From contig JACKLF010000006.1 in assembly GCA_024236055.1 (NCBI GenBank), positions 62,001 to 126,000 on the forward strand: 64,000 nt of DNA. The letters are read 5' to 3'. A program made the translations under genes and the position numbers. Shown one piece after another: positions 34,681 to 43,857 of this stretch (the first letter of the stretch is position 1; every line of letters begins with the position of its first letter). Under the pieces are notes generated by a model, which saw only the letters and a list, made by a program, of their open reading frames with translations, searched no databases and was not told the origin of the DNA. The stretch is from Alphaproteobacteria bacterium. GTDB lineage: Bacteria; Pseudomonadota; Alphaproteobacteria; Micropepsales; Micropepsaceae.

Positions 34681-37128
34681 TCAGTCGACACGCATCGCAT
34701 CCCGCACCAGGGCATCCTCGCTCTCGCGCAGGATAGCCTCGTCCACCGCGCCCGCAACCATTTCGCGCGAAATTTCCAGCAGCGCGGGAACCGCCAGCGG
34801 AGACACCCGCTCCAGCCGCCGGGTCACAATGCGCTTCCTGACCCGCGCCAGCATGTCGCCCAACCGCGCGATATCCAGCAGGCCCTCGCCGGCATCGGCA
34901 TAGGTGGCGCGCAGCAGGACGTGATCGGGTTCGTGTTCACGCAGCACGTCATAGATCAGGTCGGAGGAAAACGTGACCTGGCGGCCCGATTTCTCCTTGC
35001 CGGGGAAACGGCGCTGGATCAGCCCGGCGATGATGGCGCAGTTGCGGAAGGTGCGCTTGTAGAGATTGGATTCGGCCAGCCAGGCATCCAGATCGTCGCC
35101 CAGCATGTCCTCGTCGAACAGCGCGTCCATGTCGGCGCCGCTCATGTCGTGCGCCGCCCAGATCGCCAGGGCATATTCGTTGGCGACAAAGCCGATGGGA
35201 TGCAGCTTCAGCCGCTCCAGCCGCCGGGTCAGCAGCATGCCCAGCGTCTGGTGCGCCAGCCGCCCCTCGAAGGGATAGCAGACCAGATAGTGCCGCTTGG
35301 CGCGCGGAAAGGTCTCGACCAGAAGCTGGCCGGGTTTGGGAATCACGCTGCGCCATTCCTGGATGCGCAGCCATTCGTGCACCGGCTCGGGCAGGTCGGA
35401 CCAGCTTTGCGGGCGGCTGACCATCTCGCGCACCCGCTGGGCCAGGAAGGTGGAGAGCGGAAACTTGCCGCCGTTATAGCTGGGAATCTGCGCCTGCGGA
35501 TCGGTGGTGCGGGTGACATAGGCGGCGTCCTCCCGCAGGCCCTCGAAGCGCAGCACATCGCCGGCAAAGACAAACGTGTCGCCCGGCGCAAGCTGTTCGA
35601 TGAAATATTCCTCAAGCTGGCCCAGCCGCCGCCCGCCCGATCCGGCGGGCCGCCCCCTGGACTGCAGGCGGATATCCACCATCGGGTCTTCCACGATCAC
35701 CCCGGCATTGAGCCGCCAGTCCTGGGCGATGCGCGGATGGGCCAAGCGGTATTTGCCTTCCGGCGTCTTGCGCAGCCGCGCATAGCGGTCATAGCGGCGA
35801 AGCGCATAGCCGCCGGTGGCGACGAAATCGACCACGGCATCGAAATCGGGCCGCGCCAGCCGGGCATAGGGCGCCGCCCCGCGCACCTCGGCGAACAGCG
35901 CATCGGCATCGAAGGGCGCGGCCACGGCGGTGCCCAGGACATGCTGCGCCAGAACATCCAGCGCGCCCGTCTTCAGGCGCTCGCCGTCCAGTTCGCCCGC
36001 CAGCACCGCATCGCGCGCGGCGTGACATTCCAGAACCTCGAAACGGTTGGCGGGCACCAGAAGCGCGGCGCTTGATTCATCCAGCCGGTGATTGGCGCGG
36101 CCGATGCGCTGGACCAGCCGGGCGGCGCCCTTGGGCGCACCGATGCAGATCACCCGGTCGACCGCGCCCCAGTCGATGCCCAGATCGAGTGTCGAGGTGC
36201 AGACCGCCGCGCGCAGGTCGCCGCGCGTCATGGCCGCTTCCACCTTGCGGCGCTGTTCCGGCGCCAGGCTGCCGTGATGCAGGGCGATGGGCAGATTGTC
36301 GTCGTTGATGGTCCACAATTCCTGGAAGGTGCGCTCGGCCTGGCTGCGTGTGTTGACGAACACCAGCGCAGTGCGGCTGGCATGGATCGCCGCCATCACA
36401 TCGGCCATGGCATGACGGGCCAGATGGCCGGACCAGGGCACATGGGATTCCGAGGCGCTGATGGCGATGTCGGGCGCCGCCCCGCCCTTGGCGATCACCA
36501 GGTCCGACAGCGCATCATCGCCGCCCGTTTGCGTCATCAGATAGCGGCGCAGCGGCGCGGGGTCTTTCACCGTCGCCGACAGGCCGACGCGGCGGTGACC
36601 CGGCGCCAGGGTGGACAGACGCGCCAGGCCCAGCGCCAGCAGATCGCCGCGCTTGGAATTGTAAAGCGCGTGCAGTTCGTCCAGCACCACGGTCTTCAGC
36701 CCCGCGAACAGCCGGTCGGCGCACGGGTGGGCGACCAGCAGGGCCAGCTGCTCAGGCGTGGTCAGCAGGATATCGGGCGGGGCGTGGCGCTGACGCTGGC
36801 GCCGCGCGGCGGGCGTGTCGCCGGTGCGCGCTTCCACCTTTACCGCCAGGCCCATCTCGGCAACCGGCGCTTCCAGGTTTCGGGCGACATCGACCGCCAG
36901 CGCCTTGAGCGGCGAAATATAGAGCGTGTGCAGTCTCCGACCCTGCCGTGGCCGCTGCGCCAGTTCGACAAGGCTGGGCAGAAAGCCCGCCAGCGTCTTG
37001 CCGCCGCCCGTGGGGGCCACCAGCAACACATTGCGCCCACCCGCCGCATGGTCCAGCAGCGCAAGCTGATGGTCGCGCGGTTGCCAGCCGCGGCGCGCAA
37101 ACCAGTCCTGGAAAAGTGGAGGCAGCAT
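34681..37128 (-). CDS. ligase-associated DNA damage response DEXH-box helicase
   Basis: The 815-aa Lhr-type superfamily 2 helicase has Walker A APTGGGKTLAGFLPS, motif II DELHAL, motif III LSATV, motif V TSTLDLGIDWG and motif VI QRIGRANHR. The C-terminal 350 residues match the extra domains of Lhr (FVFAGDVLRFEGL, VSPLAVPALLEISREM). It should translocate on DNA during repair. The PdeM gene follows after 49 bases; the usual ligase and exonuclease genes are absent here. Confidence 0.92.
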   Translation of the reverse strand: MLPPLFQDWFARRGWQPRDHQLALLDHAAGGRNVLLVAPTGGGKTLAGFLPSLVELAQRPRQGRRLHTLYISPLKALAVDVARNLEAPVAEMGLAVKVEARTGDTPAARRQRQRHAPPDILLTTPEQLALLVAHPCADRLFAGLKTVVLDELHALYNSKRGDLLALGLARLSTLAPGHRRVGLSATVKDPAPLRRYLMTQTGGDDALSDLVIAKGGAAPDIAISASESHVPWSGHLARHAMADVMAAIHASRTALVFVNTRSQAERTFQELWTINDDNLPIALHHGSLAPEQRRKVEAAMTRGDLRAAVCTSTLDLGIDWGAVDRVICIGAPKGAARLVQRIGRANHRLDESSAALLVPANRFEVLECHAARDAVLAGELDGERLKTGALDVLAQHVLGTAVAAPFDADALFAEVRGAAPYARLARPDFDAVVDFVATGGYALRRYDRYARLRKTPEGKYRLAHPRIAQDWRLNAGVIVEDPMVDIRLQSRGRPAGSGGRRLGQLEEYFIEQLAPGDTFVFAGDVLRFEGLREDAAYVTRTTDPQAQIPSYNGGKFPLSTFLAQRVREMVSRPQSWSDLPEPVHEWLRIQEWRSVIPKPGQLLVETFPRAKRHYLVCYPFEGRLAHQTLGMLLTRRLERLKLHPIGFVANEYALAIWAAHDMSGADMDALFDEDMLGDDLDAWLAESNLYKRTFRNCAIIAGLIQRRFPGKEKSGRQVTFSSDLIYDVLREHEPDHVLLRATYADAGEGLLDIARLGDMLARVRKRIVTRRLERVSPLAVPALLEISREMVAGAVDEAILRESEDALVRDAMRVD

Positions 37129-37177
37129 CCGGCGGACAAGACCATGTCCGCCCCCGCCAAGGCGAGAAGATTCGCCT

Positions 37178-37903
37178 TCAGCCTTGCGGCTGCTCTCCGA
37201 ACAGGCGCTTCAGCTCCGCTTCGGGCGTGCCATAGAAGCTGCCGGCAACCTGCTCGATCCCACCGCGGTCGACCAGGGTCAACTGGCCCCGGCGGGTGGT
37301 GACGAAACCGCGCTTCTCGAAGGAATGGATCGCCACGGTCACGCCGGCCCGGCGCACGCCCAGCATCACCGCCAGGAATTCATGCGTCAGCGGCACCGCA
37401 TTGCTGGTCAGCCGGTCATGCGCCATCAGAAGCCAGCGCGCCAGGCGCTGTTCCAGCTTGGCGCGGCCATTGGCCAGCGCGGTATGGGCGGTCTGGATCA
37501 TGAAGCCCTGGGCCCATTTCAGCATCAGCGCGCGCAGCGCCTCGTTGCTGCAAATCGCCTTGCACAGGACTTCCTTCGGGACGCGATGGCCCGAACCGCC
37601 GATCTGCATGTAGGTGGAATGCTGGGCACGGTCATCGCCCATGATCAGCGGCACACCCGTCATGCCTTCATGGCCGATGACACCGACCTCGATACGATGA
37701 TCCTCGCTGTCCACCGCCACGACGGAGGCGATTCCGGTCTCCAGGAAGTAGGCATGGGTGATGGGCTTGTGCGGCACCTCGATCACCTGCCGCTCTTTCA
37801 TCTGCATCGCCTCGAGATGCGGACCGATCAGATCCCAGCATTCAAGCGGCATCTTCTGCAGAAGCCGGTTGCGAATTCCGGCGCGCGCATGCGCTTCCAA
37901 CAT
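37178..37903 (-). CDS. Crp/Fnr family transcriptional regulator
   Basis: The 241-aa protein has an N-terminal cNMP-like beta-roll (ITHAYFLETGIASVVAVDSEDHRIEVGVIGHEGMTG). The C-terminal winged helix reads LTHEFLAVMLGVRRAGVTVAIHSFEKRGFV. There is no N-terminal Cys cluster, so it is not an FNR iron-sulfur sensor. The recognition helix (RRAGVT) differs from the FixK/FNR type ETVSR. Its target and signal are unknown. The two inverted repeats upstream (38030-38066) may be its own operator. Confidence 0.88.
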   Translation of the reverse strand: MLEAHARAGIRNRLLQKMPLECWDLIGPHLEAMQMKERQVIEVPHKPITHAYFLETGIASVVAVDSEDHRIEVGVIGHEGMTGVPLIMGDDRAQHSTYMQIGGSGHRVPKEVLCKAICSNEALRALMLKWAQGFMIQTAHTALANGRAKLEQRLARWLLMAHDRLTSNAVPLTHEFLAVMLGVRRAGVTVAIHSFEKRGFVTTRRGQLTLVDRGGIEQVAGSFYGTPEAELKRLFGEQPQG

Positions 37904-38029
37904 TATTCCAGCCCTGCCCCGAAATGCGGATTGGCGGGCACAGAGCCCTCCGCGCCGCCGCGCAGTGAACAGCGCGAACCGGCGAATCCGAAAATAACGG
38001 CATGGCCGCGAAAACCCATGTTTATTTCA

Positions 38030-38066
38030 GTACGGAACCGTACCTGTTCGCCAATCCTTTGGCGAA
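38030..38066. promoter_or_regulatory. paired inverted repeats upstream of the Crp/Fnr gene
   Basis: Two perfect palindromes lie in a row: GTACGG-AA-CCGTAC (38030-38043) and TTCGCCAA-TCCT-TTGGCGAA (38047-38066). They lie in the 307-base gene-free stretch 37904-38210 that feeds the Crp/Fnr gene. That stretch is AT-richer than its surroundings. I see no coding frame or other feature in it. Confidence 0.45.
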
Positions 38067-38210
38067 TATTGTGCATGTCTTCCGGCAGAATCATCATTGC
38101 TCAAATCATCCTCTTCAGTACACGGACAAATATGCCTGTACCCCCAAAACGAGGGCGGGCGCTTGGCGCACCCGGAAGAGAAAACGAGCGTACGGGGGGA
38201 CCGGTTTCCG

Positions 38211-38975
38211 TCAACCGGCGAAAAAATCGATCACAGCCTGGCGCGTGCGGCGATCGCCAACCGCCGACATGTGATCGCGCCCCGGAATGGTCACAGCTTT
38301 GCCATCGGCAAAGACTTTTGCCAGCGGCTCTGCGGGGCCAGCGGTATCGTCCATCTCGCCGTCAACGACCAGAATTGGCCGCGACAATGCCCCAAGTGTG
38401 GCGACAGGAAGATGGGGCGACATGGCCCGCATGCATGCCGCAAGCGCGAAGCGGTCTTTTCCCGGCTGATCGGCGAAAGCGCGAAACATTTTTGCGCGTG
38501 GATCGGTGATGGATTCGCGTTCGTCGGTCAGCAAGGCGTCGGCCAACAGACTGCGCGCGCCGGGCGCGGTGACGCGGTCTTCCAGATAGTGCGCGCCGAC
38601 ACCGGCGAGCGCCAGCCGCGCGACACGCTGGGGATGCAACGCCAGAAGGCGCAGGCCGATGAAGCCACCCATCGAATAGCCCAGCACGAAGGGTTGGGTC
38701 AGGCCGGCGGCGTCCATCACCGCCACGGCATCCTCGGCCATGCGGTCATGCCCGTAAAAGGCGGGGTCGTGCGGCGTGCCACTGTCGCCATGACCGCGGC
38801 AATCCATCGCCACGATGGAAAAGCCCGCCTCGGTCAGCCCTCCAAACCAGCCGGTGGATTTCCAGTTCTGCATCCGGCTGGAGCCGAAGCCGTGAATCAG
38901 AAGAATGGCAGGGCCTTCGCCGTGGCGTTCAAAGGCCAGGCGGATGCCGTCAGAGGCTGTGGTGAATTCCGGCAT
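38211..38975 (-). CDS. alpha/beta hydrolase
   Basis: The 254-aa protein has the full fold pattern: LLIHGFGSS oxyanion region, MDCRGHGDS, nucleophile elbow LGYSMGGFIG, acid in VVDGEMDD, and His in GRDHMSAVGD. It resembles esterases and enol-lactone hydrolases; its substrate is unknown. ATG 38975 has GGAGAAGG upstream. It is divergent from the DUF423 gene. Confidence 0.88.
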   Translation of the reverse strand: MPEFTTASDGIRLAFERHGEGPAILLIHGFGSSRMQNWKSTGWFGGLTEAGFSIVAMDCRGHGDSGTPHDPAFYGHDRMAEDAVAVMDAAGLTQPFVLGYSMGGFIGLRLLALHPQRVARLALAGVGAHYLEDRVTAPGARSLLADALLTDERESITDPRAKMFRAFADQPGKDRFALAACMRAMSPHLPVATLGALSRPILVVDGEMDDTAGPAEPLAKVFADGKAVTIPGRDHMSAVGDRRTRQAVIDFFAG

Positions 38976-39040
38976 GACGCCTTCTCCATGATCGGCGCGC
39001 AAACTCGCAAAGCGCAAAGCCTATGTCTATAATCGCGGGC

Positions 39041-39421
39041 ATGAAAATCTGGCTATTCCTGGCGGCACTTTTCGGGGCGCTTGCGGTTCTTCTGGGCGCC
39101 TTTGCCGCCCACGGCCTGTCCGCGCGCATACCGCCCCATGCCCTGCAGGTCTTCGAGACCGGCGCGCGCTACCAGATGTATCATGCACTGGCGATGGGCC
39201 TGGCCGCCCTGGCCATGCGGGGCGAGGCACAGGCGCGCGCGCGGCTGGCCGCCATCGCCTTCCTGGCCGGGATCGTGCTGTTTTCCGGTTCGCTCTACCT
39301 GCTGGCGCTGACCGGCATCACGGCACTGGGCATGATAACACCGCTGGGCGGGCTGGCCTTCCTGGCAGGCTGGGGCCTGCTGGCCGCCGCCGCGCTCAGG
39401 CTGCCCACCGAACCATCATAG
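39041..39421 (+). CDS. DUF423 family membrane protein
   Basis: The 126-aa protein has four hydrophobic helices and the family motif ALAVLLGAFAAHGLSARI, then YQMYHALAMGLAAL and GITALGMITPLGGLAFLAGW. Function unknown; related to YwdK/YgdD. An ATG at 39023 would add six residues; neither start has a clear ribosome site. The CopC-like gene follows after 11 bases. Confidence 0.88.
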   Translation: MKIWLFLAALFGALAVLLGAFAAHGLSARIPPHALQVFETGARYQMYHALAMGLAALAMRGEAQARARLAAIAFLAGIVLFSGSLYLLALTGITALGMITPLGGLAFLAGWGLLAAAALRLPTEPS

Positions 39422-39432
39422 AAAGACGTGAG

Positions 39433-39780
39433 ATGAAAACCATTGCCGCCCTGCTGCTTGCCACCGCCCTGACCGCGCAAATGACCGGCGCGATGGCCGC
39501 GACAGTTCTGGAAAAATCCGATCCGGCCGCCGGCGCCAAAATCCACAAGGTCGAAAAGATCACCCTGCGCTTCAGCGGTACCTTGCAGCCGGCGCTGAGC
39601 GGCGCGCAGCTGCGCGACAAGACCGGCCACGAGCTGCCGGTCGCCACCGCCGTGGGCATGACGGCGATCACCCTGCTGCCGTTCCAGCTCAAGCCGGGCG
39701 CCTATCATGTGGACTGGCACAGTGTCGGCCAGGACAAAAGCAGGGCCAAGGGCAGCATCGCCTTTACCGTAACGCCCTGA
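39433..39780 (+). CDS. CopC-like periplasmic protein, copper ligands missing
   Basis: The 115-aa protein has a signal peptide ending at AMAA. The beta-sandwich pattern of CopC is clear: EKSDPAAGAKIHKVEKITLRF, LSGAQLRDKTGHELP, LKPGAYHVDWHSVGQDKS, GSIAFTV. In typical CopC the mature protein begins with His and has a D-x-H in the last loop; here the mature end is TVLEK and the loop is QDKSRAKG. It therefore keeps the fold but probably not the Cu(II) site. It may bind something else or act structurally. Confidence 0.8.
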   Translation: MKTIAALLLATALTAQMTGAMAATVLEKSDPAAGAKIHKVEKITLRFSGTLQPALSGAQLRDKTGHELPVATAVGMTAITLLPFQLKPGAYHVDWHSVGQDKSRAKGSIAFTVTP

Positions 39781-39798
39781 ACCTGTTGCGCCGCCGCT

Positions 39799-41217
39799 TC
39801 AGGCAATGCCCGCCGGCGGCACGAAATCCTGCAGCGCATCGATGGCGCGCGGCTTGTCGCTGCCCGCGCCCAGCGCCACCAGGAACTTGTCGCCCCAGTC
39901 GGCAATGTCGTTGCGCAACAGGGCCGCATAAAGATCGGCATGGCGGCGGCGACGCTCGTCCAGCGGCATCATCATGGCGCGCGCGATGGCGCCGCCCACC
40001 GCATCGGGATCGTAAGGGTTGACCAGCAGCGCCGAACCGAATTCCGATGCCGCACCGGCAAAGCGCGACAGGATCAGCACGCCGGGGTCCTCCTCGTCCT
40101 GGGCAGCGACGAATTCCTTGGCCACCAGGTTCATGCCGTCGCGCATGGGCGTGACCAGCCCCACCTTGGCGGCGCGGTACAGCCCCGCCAGCGCGGTACG
40201 GCTGTAGGGGCGGTTGACATAGCGCACCGGCGCCCAGGTGACGCTGGAATAGGTGCCGTTGATGCGCCCCGCCAGCGCGTTCACCGATTCCGCCATCTCG
40301 GAATATTCCTTGATCTGGCTGCGGCTCTTGGGGGTGATCTGCAGATAGGTGATCTTGTCGTGCAGTTCGGGATGCGCCGACAGGAAACGTTCATAGGCCT
40401 CCAGACGCGCCGGAATGCCCTTGGAATAGTCCAGCCGGTCCACGCCGATCATCAGCGCGCCGGGAATGGATTTGAGAACCTGCTGCACCAGCTGGGTCCG
40501 CACCGAACGGCCGGCCATGCGGTGAAATTCCGCCGTCTCGATGCCCACCGGGAAGGTGCCGATCCGCATGGCGCGTTCGCCATCGCCCAGCCGCATCGAC
40601 ATGTGCGCGGGCGTGCCCAGTTCGCGCGCCAGGTAACGGGCGAAATTGGCGGCATCGCCATCGGTCTGGAAGCCCACAAGATCGTAATCGCCCAATGCCG
40701 GGATCAGCGTGTCATGGTTGGGCATGGCCGCCAGGATCTCGGGCGGCGGCAGCGGGATGTGCAGGAAAAAGCCGATGCGGTTGCGCACCCCGCGTTCGCG
40801 CAGCGCCTTGGCCAGCGGGATCAGGTGATAGTCATGCACCCAGACAACATCGTCGGGGCGCAACCGCTTTGTCAGTTCTTCGGCAAACTGGTTGTTGACG
40901 CGCAGATAGCCAGACAGGTCGCGGCGGGAAAATTCGGCCAGGTCCAGCCGGTAATGGAAGATCGGCCACAGCACCCGGTTGGCGAAGCCGTTGTAATATT
41001 CCTCGAAATCCTCCGCGCCCAGGTCCGTGACGACATAGGAATTGCGCCCGGCGGTGAAGGTCTGGGTGCGGGGCAGGTCGCTCAGCTCACCGCTCCAGCC
41101 CAGCCAGACGCAGGTGTGTTTTTTCAGCGTCGCCTTCAGCGCGACTTCAAGCCCGCCAGGCTGAAGCCCCGCCTTGGGCACCGCGACACGGTTGGAGATT
41201 ATGAAGACGCGCGCCAA
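39799..41217 (-). CDS. otsA: trehalose-6-phosphate synthase (OtsA)
   Basis: The 472-aa GT20 enzyme joins UDP-glucose and glucose-6-phosphate. Landmarks: VFIISNRVAVP at the N-terminus, VVWVHDYHLIPLAKAL, GFFLHIPLPPPE, VDRLDYSKGIPARL for phosphate binding, and MRDGMNLVAKEFVAAQ for the nucleotide. The gene begins with TTG at 41217, which has GGGAGGACC six bases upstream and gives the family's normal N-terminus. It overlaps the end of the GH15 gene by 19 bases, so it is coupled to it. Third gene of otsB-GH15-otsA. Confidence 0.93.
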   Translation of the reverse strand: MARVFIISNRVAVPKAGLQPGGLEVALKATLKKHTCVWLGWSGELSDLPRTQTFTAGRNSYVVTDLGAEDFEEYYNGFANRVLWPIFHYRLDLAEFSRRDLSGYLRVNNQFAEELTKRLRPDDVVWVHDYHLIPLAKALRERGVRNRIGFFLHIPLPPPEILAAMPNHDTLIPALGDYDLVGFQTDGDAANFARYLARELGTPAHMSMRLGDGERAMRIGTFPVGIETAEFHRMAGRSVRTQLVQQVLKSIPGALMIGVDRLDYSKGIPARLEAYERFLSAHPELHDKITYLQITPKSRSQIKEYSEMAESVNALAGRINGTYSSVTWAPVRYVNRPYSRTALAGLYRAAKVGLVTPMRDGMNLVAKEFVAAQDEEDPGVLILSRFAGAASEFGSALLVNPYDPDAVGGAIARAMMMPLDERRRRHADLYAALLRNDIADWGDKFLVALGAGSDKPRAIDALQDFVPPAGIA

Positions 41218-42986
41218 TAATGGTCCTCCCAGCTTTGACTGAGGCGCAGGGCACTCAGGATGATGCCGGCCATGGAATAGGTCTGGGGGAAGTTGCCCCA
41301 CAGCGCCCCGGTCTGGGGATGAATATCCTCGGACAGAAGGCCATAGCTGTTGCGCAACGACAGCGCGTCGACATAGCGGGCCCGCGCTTCCTCGTGGCGG
41401 CCCAGCGCGGCAAGCGCATCGATCAGCCAGAAGCGGCAGACCAGGAATTCGGTTTCCGGCAGGCCGAAATCGTCCTCGGCGGCATAGCGCATGACATGGC
41501 GGCCATGCACCAGGTCCTGCTCGATCGCCGCCACGGTGGAGGCGAAGCGCGGGTCATCCGGCTCGATCAGCCCCAGTTCGGGCAACAGCAGCACGCTGGC
41601 ATCCATGTCGTCGGTGCCTTCGGCGGCGGTGAAGGCCTGGCGCTTCTCGCTCCACACGCGGCTGAGCAGCGCCTCGCCCACCGCATCGGCCTTGCCGTGC
41701 CAATAGTCGGCGCTGTCCCGGAAACCCAGCCGGGCGGCAATGGCGGCGGTGCGGCTGAGCCCGCCCCAGCACATCGCCCCCGAATGGGTGTGCAGGCGCT
41801 TGCGGCCGCGATACTCCCAGATGCCGGCATCCGGCTCCAGCGCCAGGGCGGCGCACTGGCCCGCCATCTTCTCCATCAGGCGGAACAGGGATTCATCGCC
41901 CGGCTTGGGCAGACGCTCATCAAAGAACATCGGCACCGCCGACAGGATCACGCTGCCATAGGCGTCGTGCTGGGCCTGGTTCACCGCGTCATTGCCGATG
42001 CGCACCGGGCCGTGCCCCTCGAACCCCTTCAGGTCGGGCGCGTTCCACTCGGTCAGGTCGTCATTGGGCACGATGCCATAGACCGGCTTGAGGGTATCCT
42101 CGTTTCCGGCAATGGACAGGATATAGGAGATATAATCTTCCATGGTGCGCGTGGCGCCGATCGCGTTCAGCGCCTTGACCACGAAATAGGCATCGCGCAG
42201 CCAGCAATAGCGATAGTCCCAGTTGCGTCCCGAATGGGGGGCTTCGGGAAGCGATGTGGTCAGCGCCGCCACGATGCCGCCGCTTTCCTCGAAATTGCAC
42301 AGCTTCAACGTGATCGCCGCACGAATGGTTGCTTCCTGCCATTCATAGGAAATGTTCAGGTAACGGACCCATTCGCGCCAATAGTCGCAGGTGCGCATGT
42401 AGAAATCGCGCACCGTGGCAGCGATGTCGCCGGTGAAGGCCTCGTCAGGGCCGAACACCATGTGCAACGGCCGGGTCAGGGCAAAGGCCGTCTCCTGCTG
42501 GATATAGGACAGCGGCGCGTCGGTGGTCAGCCGCACCAGTGCCGGTTCGCCATAGGTGACATGGCTGGAGCCGGCGACGCGCCGTTTCATGGGCGAGCCA
42601 TAGAACTGTGTCGGCCGCACCCGGATGGTCACGCGCGGCAGACCGGCAATCGGCTCGATGATCCGCATCAGCTGGGGCGGACGCAGCAGCCGGTCGAAAT
42701 TGCGCAGGCGCGGCGCGAAATCGGTAATGCGGACCTTGGCGCCATCCTCGGCGGTCAGCACGGTCACGACCGCCGCGGTGTTGCGTTCATACTGCGATTC
42801 CGCCTTGACCTGGCGGTCCAGCACAACGTCGGAAAAGCCTTTTTCCTCGTCGCCCGCGATCAGGCGGCAAAAGACCGGATCGCTGTCGAAGCGCGGGAAG
42901 CACCACCACACGATCTGGCCCTGGGTGTTGACCAGGGCTGCGACGCGGCCATTGCCAATGACGGCGAGATCGAGTGGTCCGGTCAT
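41199..42986 (-). CDS. GH15 family glycoside hydrolase (trehalase or glucoamylase-like)
   Basis: The 595-aa protein has the GH15 N-terminal beta-domain (LAVIGNGRVAALVNTQGQIVW, FPRFDSDPVF) and then an alpha/alpha barrel with SGRNWDYRYCWLRDAYFVVKAL, the family's catalytic entrance region, written here only in part. Known relatives in this style hydrolyse trehalose or alpha-glucans to glucose. It lies between otsB and otsA with 10-base and overlapping junctions, which favours trehalose as substrate. ATG 42986 follows GAGG 8 bases upstream. Confidence 0.85.
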   Translation of the reverse strand: MTGPLDLAVIGNGRVAALVNTQGQIVWWCFPRFDSDPVFCRLIAGDEEKGFSDVVLDRQVKAESQYERNTAAVVTVLTAEDGAKVRITDFAPRLRNFDRLLRPPQLMRIIEPIAGLPRVTIRVRPTQFYGSPMKRRVAGSSHVTYGEPALVRLTTDAPLSYIQQETAFALTRPLHMVFGPDEAFTGDIAATVRDFYMRTCDYWREWVRYLNISYEWQEATIRAAITLKLCNFEESGGIVAALTTSLPEAPHSGRNWDYRYCWLRDAYFVVKALNAIGATRTMEDYISYILSIAGNEDTLKPVYGIVPNDDLTEWNAPDLKGFEGHGPVRIGNDAVNQAQHDAYGSVILSAVPMFFDERLPKPGDESLFRLMEKMAGQCAALALEPDAGIWEYRGRKRLHTHSGAMCWGGLSRTAAIAARLGFRDSADYWHGKADAVGEALLSRVWSEKRQAFTAAEGTDDMDASVLLLPELGLIEPDDPRFASTVAAIEQDLVHGRHVMRYAAEDDFGLPETEFLVCRFWLIDALAALGRHEEARARYVDALSLRNSYGLLSEDIHPQTGALWGNFPQTYSMAGIILSALRLSQSWEDHYWRASS

Positions 42987-42996
42987 GACAGTGGCC

Positions 42997-43728
42997 TCAT
43001 CTGCTGCGCCCCGCATGCGCCAGGCCGATCAGCCATTGGCGCACCTGGCGCGGTGAAGGAAAGACATGCACGGCGCCGGGAAAGCGGCGGCCCACCGAAA
43101 AGCCTTGCCCGCCCAGACCGGGCAGAACACGAAAGACGTCCAGGTCCGTGGTGTCGTCGCCGCCGAACAGGATGGCGCGCCCGGCGAAGGGCTGCTGGCG
43201 CGCCAGGCGCTGGACCGCCGTGCCCTTGTCCACGCCGAAAGGGCGCGCATCGATCACCGCCTTTCCGAACTGGACATGGATGTCTTCATCGGCGAACAGG
43301 CCGGCATTCTTCTCAATCGCCGTCTTCAGCATGGGCCAGGCCTGGGGCGCGGCGCGATAATGCAGCGCCAGGCCGACAGCCTTGTCTTCCAGCAGAAGAC
43401 CGGGGGTTGAGGCGGCAAGCTGTGCGAACAGGGCGCGCACGCGTGGCGGGATAGGCCGGGCCCGCACCACCCGCCCGGTCGCCCCGCGAATCTCCGCGCC
43501 ATGAGCGCCAATCGCGGCCGGTCGAAAGGGCGCGAACAAGCGGTCGATACTGGCCAGCGAGCGGCCGCTGACAAAGGCCAGCGCCCCGGACAGATCCAGC
43601 GCAATCCGCTCCAGCGCGCGAATGAGGGTATGGGGCACCACCACCCGCTCGGGGCTTGGCGCCATGTCGAGCAGCGTGCCGTCGATGTCCAGCAGAAGCG
43701 CAGTGTTGCGGTTGACCGGCGGCATCAT
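42997..43728 (-). CDS. otsB: trehalose-phosphatase (OtsB)
   Basis: The 243-aa HAD phosphatase has motif I LLLDIDGTLLDM with the nucleophile Asp, SGRSLASIDRLF, GAHGAEIR, and motif IV FGGDDTTDLDVFRVL. It removes phosphate from trehalose-6-phosphate. It is first in otsB-GH15-otsA, the reverse of the common otsA-otsB order. An EcfG-like promoter candidate lies at 43833-43857. Confidence 0.93.
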   Translation of the reverse strand: MMPPVNRNTALLLDIDGTLLDMAPSPERVVVPHTLIRALERIALDLSGALAFVSGRSLASIDRLFAPFRPAAIGAHGAEIRGATGRVVRARPIPPRVRALFAQLAASTPGLLLEDKAVGLALHYRAAPQAWPMLKTAIEKNAGLFADEDIHVQFGKAVIDARPFGVDKGTAVQRLARQQPFAGRAILFGGDDTTDLDVFRVLPGLGGQGFSVGRRFPGAVHVFPSPRQVRQWLIGLAHAGRSR

Positions 43729-43832
43729 TTCAAAATCCCGCGGGCCCGGTCCCGTTCCTGTCTTGCCCCGGGGTCAGGGATATTCAAATCGGAAAAAAAC
43801 AATAGCAACGCACCATCGACAATTGAAATGTA

Positions 43833-43857
43833 TACGCGCGAAACCTCCCCAGGTTCC
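43833..43857 (-). promoter_or_regulatory. possible EcfG (general stress) promoter of the otsB operon
   Basis: On the minus strand GGAAC (43853-43857), 16 bp, CGTA (43833-43836). The EcfG consensus in Alphaproteobacteria is GGAAC-N16/17-CGTT, so one base differs. Trehalose genes are frequent targets of that sigma factor. The spacing to otsB leaves a leader of about 100 nt. Confidence 0.35.
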
